Shown here: positions 15,120 to 18,591 of the stretch, in pieces
Position numbering within the stretch: the first letter of the stretch is position 1
Layout of the letters: the number at the start of each line of letters is the position of its first letter
From: 66-474 sp040255405
GTDB lineage: Bacteria; Pseudomonadota; Gammaproteobacteria; Xanthomonadales; Rhodanobacteraceae
Length of the DNA stretch: 18,591 nucleotides
NCBI GenBank assembly: GCA_040255405.1
Contig: JBDZUX010000051.1
Location: 1-18,591, forward strand
Direction of reading: 5' to 3'
Program-made: the position numbers and the translations under genes
Notes under the pieces: generated by a model
Seen by the model: the letters and a program-made list of their open reading frames with translations, nothing else
The model's database searches: none
What the model was told of the DNA's origin: nothing

Positions 15120-16394
15120 TCAGTCGCTGATCGCGACTTTCGCCGCGCCGTTGAAATTGCTGGTGCCGGAAATCACGATCTTGTCGCCTTCCTTCAGCCC
15201 TTGCAGGATTTCGACCTTGTCGATGGAGCTCGGGCCGAGCGTTACCGGCGTCTTGGTGGCGATGCCGTCGCGCACGACGTAGGCGTAGCGGCCGCCCGAT
15301 TCGTCCACGAACGAACCGCGCGCCACGGTCAACACGTTGTCGCGCTTGTCCATCACGATGCGCACCGACAACCGCTGGTTCTGGCGCAACTGCTCGGGCT
15401 TCTTGCCCTCGAACCGCACCCGCGCGACCACTTCACCGTTCACCACTTCCGGCGAAATCGCGCTGACCGCGCCCTTCCAGTCCTTGCCATTGCCGCTGAT
15501 CACCGCCGGCATGCCGGCCGCCAGGTCACGCGCGAAACTTTCCGGCACGTTCACCTGCACTTCCAGCGCGGACAAATCCACGACCGTCAGCAATTTCGAA
15601 TCCTTCGGGACGGTTGCGGTCTGGGCGATGAACAGTTGCCCGACCTGCCCGTCGACCGGCGAGCGCACGTTCAATTCGTCGACCTGGCGTTTCAGGTCAG
15701 CGACCATCAGCTTCTGGCGCTCGTAGGCCAGCTTTTTGGCCTGGATTTCCAGCGCGAGACTGGAATCGTCCATGCCGAGGTTGTCCCTGGCGTGCTTCAG
15801 CTGGATCTGCGATTTTTCCAGCGCGTCGTTGTGCCGGTCGACTTCCAGCTTCGACACCGCACCCTTGTCGAACGCCTTCTGATAGCGCGCGAGATCGCGC
15901 TTGGCGCTTTGCTCGTCGATCTTGGCGTTCTCGAACGTTTCCTGCAGCTTGGCACGCTGCTGGTTGGCATCGATCTTGGCCTGCTGGTACGCCACCTGCA
16001 TCGCGTCGGCGTTGCTTTCTTCCTGCGCGAGCTTGTTGGTGAGTTCCGGGCTCGCGATCACCGCCAGCACCTGGCCCTTGGCCACCTTGTCGCCCGCGTG
16101 CACCTGCAGCACGACCGCGCCGTTCGCGCGGGCGTACAAGGTGGGGCTTACCGCCGCGACCACGCGCCCGTCCGCGGCGATGTCGCGTACGAACGCGCCG
16201 CGCTCCACCGTCGCGATCTGCAGGCGCGAAGCGCTCACCGACGAACCCGCCGAGAACAACCGCAACGCGCCGGGCACCAGCCAGACCAGCAGGATCAGCA
16301 CCGCAAGGCCGATGCCGCCGTAGATCGCCAGCTTCTTCTTGCTGACGTGTTTCTCGAGGATGCGGTCCTGCGCGGATGTGTCGCGAATGTTCAT
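15120..16394 (-). CDS. Periplasmic adaptor (membrane fusion) protein, HlyD/RND-adaptor family
   Basis: A 424-residue protein anchored in the inner membrane by one segment (about 22-42), with the rest in the periplasm. It has a first lipoyl half-motif (about 84-118, VVLQVHAGDKVAKGQVLAVI), a long coiled-coil hairpin (about 119-242, rich in Q, K, E and A), a second lipoyl half (about 243-275, VRSPVDGQVGQLFIAQ), a beta-barrel region and a membrane-proximal domain ending in EILQGLKEGDKIVISG. Such adaptors bridge MacB-type permeases to a TolC-like channel, although no channel gene is present here. ATG at 16394 is preferred over the longer frame start at 16475 because the predicted sigma-54 promoter and transcript start lie between the two. 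It appears to be the first gene of the operon. Confidence 0.94.
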   Translation of the reverse strand: MNIRDTSAQDRILEKHVSKKKLAIYGGIGLAVLILLVWLVPGALRLFSAGSSVSASRLQIATVERGAFVRDIAADGRVVAAVSPTLYARANGAVVLQVHAGDKVAKGQVLAVIASPELTNKLAQEESNADAMQVAYQQAKIDANQQRAKLQETFENAKIDEQSAKRDLARYQKAFDKGAVSKLEVDRHNDALEKSQIQLKHARDNLGMDDSSLALEIQAKKLAYERQKLMVADLKRQVDELNVRSPVDGQVGQLFIAQTATVPKDSKLLTVVDLSALEVQVNVPESFARDLAAGMPAVISGNGKDWKGAVSAISPEVVNGEVVARVRFEGKKPEQLRQNQRLSVRIVMDKRDNVLTVARGSFVDESGGRYAYVVRDGIATKTPVTLGPSSIDKVEILQGLKEGDKIVISGTSNFNGAAKVAISD

Positions 16395-16448
16395 GCTTTT
16401 CCCGTTGCCTGCCGCAGCGTTTCGCCGATGCGGCCTCGCTATCTGTTG

Positions 16449-16464
16449 AGCAAGTGCGATGCCA
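16449..16464 (-). promoter_or_regulatory. Predicted sigma-54 promoter for the adaptor/ATPase/permease operon
   Basis: On the minus strand the site reads TGGCATCGCACTTGCT, against the sigma-54 consensus TGGCACG-N4-TTGCW. The invariant GG (-24) and GC (-12) elements have exact spacing. The predicted transcript start is near 16438, giving a leader of about 43 bases to the adaptor ATG at 16394. The match is by eye; no genome-wide score was computed. Confidence 0.65.
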
Positions 16465-16528
16465 ACCACTCGCACGGATTTTCTTGCGTCGATTCAGCGG
16501 CTTGCAGATTCAACCCGGACGAAAAAGG

Positions 16529-16551
16529 TGTCCGCGGACAGTTCGCGGACA
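16529..16551. promoter_or_regulatory. Tandem palindromic sites, probable enhancer for an NtrC-family activator
   Basis: TGTCCGCGGACA (16529-16540) is a perfect 12-base palindrome. A second near copy overlaps its end at 16540-16551 (AGTTCGCGGACA, 10 of 12 identical on the other strand), displaced by 11 bases, about one helical turn. The first centre lies about 97 bases upstream of the start predicted for the sigma-54 promoter, a typical distance for an upstream activator site. The activator itself is not in the window. Confidence 0.6.
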
Positions 16552-16629
16552 GTGCGGATAGCGACGCGGGCATCGGGCGACACCGTCATTTCGATCCGGA
16601 TACTTTCAGTCACGCAGACGGAGCCGAAA

Positions 16630-16669
16630 CCGATTCCGGGTTCGACCCTTCGGGTCGCCCCGGAATGAC
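16630..16669. repeat. Family-2 half-unit (right half)
   Basis: CCGATTCCGGGTTC, then stem CGACCC/GGGTCG with loop TTC, then GCCCCGGAATGAC. It is one half of the 107-110-base element found elsewhere in the window. Confidence 0.8.
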
Positions 16670-16736
16670 GAGACGTGGGATTTTCGGGTTGCCTGCGGTT
16701 CTTCTGGCGCCCGGGGGCATTCCCGCCCACGCGCTG

Positions 16737-16786
16737 GTCATTCCGGGGCCATCGCCAGCTTCACCGGCGATGGAACCCGGAATCGG
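16737..16786. repeat. Family-2 half-unit (left half)
   Basis: GTCATTCCGGGGC, then stem CCATCGCC/GGCGATGG (its outer C shared with the arm) with a 9-base loop, then GAACCCGGAATCGG. With the half-unit at 16630 it forms a pair in the opposite order to the complete elements, separated by 67 bases. Confidence 0.8.
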
Positions 16787-16840
16787 TTTGATGGCCTGGA
16801 ACGAGCATCGAATCCGCCCGGCGCCAAGCGCGGAACGCCT

Positions 16841-16995
16841 TCCCCTCTCCCCGCGGGAGAGGCGGAGCGAAGCGAACGCGCGCGGAGCGCGATACCGCAG
16901 GGACGGGTGAGGGTTCGGGCTCGCGCAATGCCGACCATGCGAACCCGGACCCTCACCCGGCGCTTCGCGCCACCCTCTCCCGGAGGGAGAGGGGA
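16841..16995. repeat. Family-3 long inverted repeat (CCCTCTCCC / GGGTGAGGGT type)
   Basis: The outer arms TCCCCTCTCC (16841-16850) and GGAGAGGGGA (16986-16995) are exact reverse complements, as are the inner arms GGGTGAGGGT (16905-16914) and ACCCTCACCC (16949-16958). Each outer arm also forms its own hairpin (CCTCTCCC with GGGAGAGG). It ends 29 bases before the sigma-factor ATG, so that gene's promoter must lie in or beyond it, or its true start is further downstream. Confidence 0.8.
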
Positions 16996-17024
16996 GCAGC
17001 CATCTGCGACCCTTTCCCGTTCTG

Positions 17025-17627
17025 GTGCATCCTTGTGTCGTGGACCCGCACTCCAATTTCCAGCAACATGTCGAGCCGGATACCATCGCGCGCCTGAAGC
17101 GCGGCGACCTTTCCGCATTCGAAAGCGTGTACCGGCAGTTCGAACGCGCGGCGTGGACGCTGGCGCTGCGCCTGACCGGCCGCGCCGACGTCGCCCAGGA
17201 AGTCCTGCAGGACGCGATGCTGAAAGCGTTCGAGCGCGCACGCCAGTATCGCGGCGATGCACCCTTTGCGGCTTGGCTGCGGAAGCTTGTGGTCAACGAA
17301 TCGCTGATGCAGCTTCGCCACGACCGGCTGCACGTCATCGAAGTATTGGACGACACGCTGGGCGACGATAGCGCGCCACAGCCCTGGACATCCGCGGACG
17401 CCACCACGCTGGATCGCGCGTTGAACCGGCTGCCCGACGATGCGCGCGCCGTGCTGTGGCTGTACCACGTCGAGGGCTTCACCCACGTCGAGATCGCCCG
17501 CGAGTTCGGGCGTTCCGTGAGTTTTTCCAAATCCCAACTCGCACGCGCCACCAAACGCCTGCGCGAACTTCTCACACCCAAAGTGGAGGACACGCCATGC
17601 ACGATCGGCTCGACCACCACGGCATGA
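17025..17627 (+). CDS. RNA polymerase sigma factor, ECF (sigma-70) family
   Basis: A 200-residue protein with the two-domain ECF layout. Region 2 is about residues 29-98 (DLSAFESVYRQFERAAW, VLQDAMLKAFERARQYRG, PFAAWLRKLVVNESLMQLR) and region 4 about 130-182 (LNRLPDDARAVLWLYHVEGF, then the helix-turn-helix THVEIAREFGRSVSFSKSQLARATKRLREL). It would direct RNA polymerase to a small regulon. The start is uncertain: ATG 17025 and GTG 17040 are both in frame and neither has a good ribosome site, but both precede the conserved domains. The last 31 bases overlap the next gene, which suggests coupled translation. It diverges from the transport locus; no functional link between them is shown. Confidence 0.9.
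   Translation: MHPCVVDPHSNFQQHVEPDTIARLKRGDLSAFESVYRQFERAAWTLALRLTGRADVAQEVLQDAMLKAFERARQYRGDAPFAAWLRKLVVNESLMQLRHDRLHVIEVLDDTLGDDSAPQPWTSADATTLDRALNRLPDDARAVLWLYHVEGFTHVEIAREFGRSVSFSKSQLARATKRLRELLTPKVEDTPCTIGSTTTA
17585..17590 (+). promoter_or_regulatory. Ribosome binding site fixing the start of the putative anti-sigma gene
   Basis: GGAGGA lies inside the sigma-factor coding region, 6 bases before ATG 17597. It decides that start against later in-frame ATGs at codons 10 and 13, and shows that the 31-base gene overlap is real. Confidence 0.75.
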
Positions 17628-18190
17628 ACGACATGAACGACGAAGCCTCGCTGGCCGCGGCGCTGCGCGCACTGCCGGCAAACGCGCCGCCGCAAGAGGC
17701 CTGGCGCAACATTGCCGCGCGAATCGGGCGGCGCCGCACCGTGCGCCGGACCGTCTGGTTCACGCTGCCTGCCGCGTTCGCGGCCGGGATCGCGTTGACG
17801 TTCGCGTGGCCGCACCTGCACCTGCGCGCACCATCGCCCCCGCCCGCGCGGGTCGCGCAGACGCCATCGACGGCGAAGCCCGATACCCGGCCGATACCCG
17901 ACGTCGCCGCCCTTCAGGCCAGTTCGGCACAGTGGCAGAACTGGGTGCAGAACCTCAGCCACAACGGCGGGCCGCTGGATGGCCGCGCACTTGCCAGCGC
18001 CGTAGCGCTGCAGGACCGGATCGGCATGGTCGACCTGCAACTCAGCGCCGCCGCCCGCGACCCTGCCGCCGCCGCGAGCCTGTGGCAGCAACGCATCACC
18101 CTGCTCCAGCAACTCGGTCTGTTGCACCTGCAACCGTACCTGGTCGCCGAACAGACGCATCCCGCACCCAACCACGTCATTTCCATGTGA
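17597..18190 (+). CDS. Single-span membrane protein, probable anti-sigma factor
   Basis: A 197-residue protein with a short cytoplasmic N-terminus (about 1-50, LAAALRALPANAPPQEAWRNIAARIG), one membrane segment (about 53-71) preceded by RRRTVRR, a Pro-rich linker and a helical periplasmic domain of about 110 residues (DVAALQASSAQWQNWVQNL, LDGRALASAVALQDRIGMVD). The inside-positive topology, its position after an ECF sigma gene and the 31-base overlap all suggest an anti-sigma factor. It contains no cysteine, so the zinc-binding HxxxCxxC motif of many anti-sigma factors is absent, and I see no other recognisable domain. The role therefore rests on context. Confidence 0.8.
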   Translation: MHDRLDHHGMNDMNDEASLAAALRALPANAPPQEAWRNIAARIGRRRTVRRTVWFTLPAAFAAGIALTFAWPHLHLRAPSPPPARVAQTPSTAKPDTRPIPDVAALQASSAQWQNWVQNLSHNGGPLDGRALASAVALQDRIGMVDLQLSAAARDPAAAASLWQQRITLLQQLGLLHLQPYLVAEQTHPAPNHVISM

Positions 18191-18204
18191 TCGAGACAAT
18201 CGCC

Positions 18205-18591
18205 ATGAAACGAACACTCGCCCTTTGCCTGATGTTGCCCGGTCTGCTGGGCTCCGGCGCACTGCTCGCCGCGCCCCCGGCTTCGACTGCTTCCAGGACC
18301 GAATCAGACGCCGCGGTCCAGCAGCAGATGGCCGCGCTGCAGACGCGCATGAACGCGCTGGCCGGCCGGATGGCTGCGCTGTCGGCAAGACTCGGTGACG
18401 AAGCCAACGCCAGCACGCTGCACTATTTCGCCGACAGCAAGCGCGGCATGCTCGGCATTGCCGTCAGTGCCGAAGACCACGGGTTGCACGTGAACGCGGT
18501 GACGCCGGGCGGGCCCGCCGAGCGCGCGGGCCTGAAGGCCGGCGACACGATCACCACGGTCGACGGCAAGCCGGTAGGGTCGTTCGACGCG
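18205..18591 (+). CDS. Exported PDZ-domain protein (C-terminus cut by window edge)
   Basis: An open frame of 129 codons runs to the window edge. It has a signal peptide (MKRTLALCLMLPGLLGSGALLA, about residues 1-22), a helical stretch likely to form a coiled coil (about 35-65, VQQQMAALQTRMNALAGRMA) and a PDZ domain start (RGMLGIAVSAEDHGLHVNAV, then GGPAERAGLKAGDTITTVDG). PDZ domains of this kind bind C-terminal peptides, often in periplasmic proteases or envelope-stress factors; whether a protease domain exists cannot be seen. It starts 14 bases after the putative anti-sigma gene and is probably co-transcribed with it. ATG 18205 has a modest GAGA upstream. Confidence 0.85.
   Translation, partial: MKRTLALCLMLPGLLGSGALLAAPPASTASRTESDAAVQQQMAALQTRMNALAGRMAALSARLGDEANASTLHYFADSKRGMLGIAVSAEDHGLHVNAVTPGGPAERAGLKAGDTITTVDGKPVGSFDA

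Larger units (their letters stand above)
16395..17024. other. Divergent intergenic region without genes
   Basis: These 630 bases separate the minus-strand transport locus from the plus-strand sigma-factor cluster. They hold a sigma-54 promoter match, a double palindromic site, two family-2 half-units (16630-16669, 16737-16786) and one large inverted repeat (16841-16995). The open frames crossing it have no start, domain or codon support. I see no clear sigma-70 or ECF promoter for the plus-strand genes. Confidence 0.7.

Noticed and set aside
15102..16910. Plus-strand frame of 602 codons opposite the adaptor
   Set aside because: Antisense shadow of the adaptor gene running into repeats; no domain or ribosome site.
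16610..18388. Minus-strand frame of 592 codons opposite the sigma cluster
   Set aside because: It crosses three repeats and three well-supported plus-strand genes and has low-complexity Arg/Ser/Gly composition.

Overview
The window is GC-rich with long antisense shadow frames. It looks like a gammaproteobacterium of the Xanthomonadales (Lysobacterales), most likely the Rhodanobacteraceae side. That placement is inferred from base composition, protein style and the dense families of short interspersed repeats; no rRNA or other taxonomic marker is present.

Layout. Nearly everything from position 16394 down to 1 lies on the minus strand and reads as one large export locus. In transcription order it has a periplasmic adaptor (HlyD/RND-adaptor type, 16394-15120), one stand-alone MacB/LolD-type ATPase (14865-14134) and a 100-residue membrane-anchored protein of unknown function (14032-13730). 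These are followed by ten FtsX/MacB-type permeases arranged as five consecutive A+B pairs. A-type permeases start M(F/L)xYYxDLAxRSxKR and B-type start M(D/Q/K)(I/L)xPILAxL. Pair 1 is 13593-11079, pair 2 is 11029-8358, pair 3 is 8183-5569, pair 4 is 5377-2746 and pair 5 is 2643-1, whose last gene runs off the left edge. The pairs fall into two lineages (1, 4, 5 versus 2, 3), and A and B partners show the same split, so whole pairs seem to have been duplicated. The cytoplasmic loop expected to contact the ATPase is nearly constant while the periplasmic domains differ. The simplest reading is five alternative heterodimeric permeases sharing one ATPase and one adaptor. No outer-membrane channel (TolC type) is encoded here.

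Regulation. A good sigma-54 promoter match lies just upstream of the adaptor gene (minus strand, 16464-16449). About 97 bases upstream of its predicted start is a perfect 12-base palindrome (16529-16540), with a second near copy beside it. This is the usual architecture for activation by an NtrC-family enhancer-binding protein.

The plus strand from 17025 holds a separate divergent cluster: an ECF sigma factor, an overlapping single-span membrane protein that is probably its anti-sigma factor, and the start of an exported PDZ-domain protein cut by the right edge.

Repeats. Three families fill the gaps. (1) 22-base REP-like units (GTAGGAGC...GCGCGA), mostly in inverted pairs, sit right at the stop codons of A-type genes 2-5. 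(2) Elements of about 107-110 bases have constant arms (GTCATTCCGGGGC / GAACCCGGAATC) around a variable but self-complementary core, and two of them exactly flank permease pair 3. (3) One large inverted repeat (16841-16995) sits directly upstream of the sigma-factor gene.
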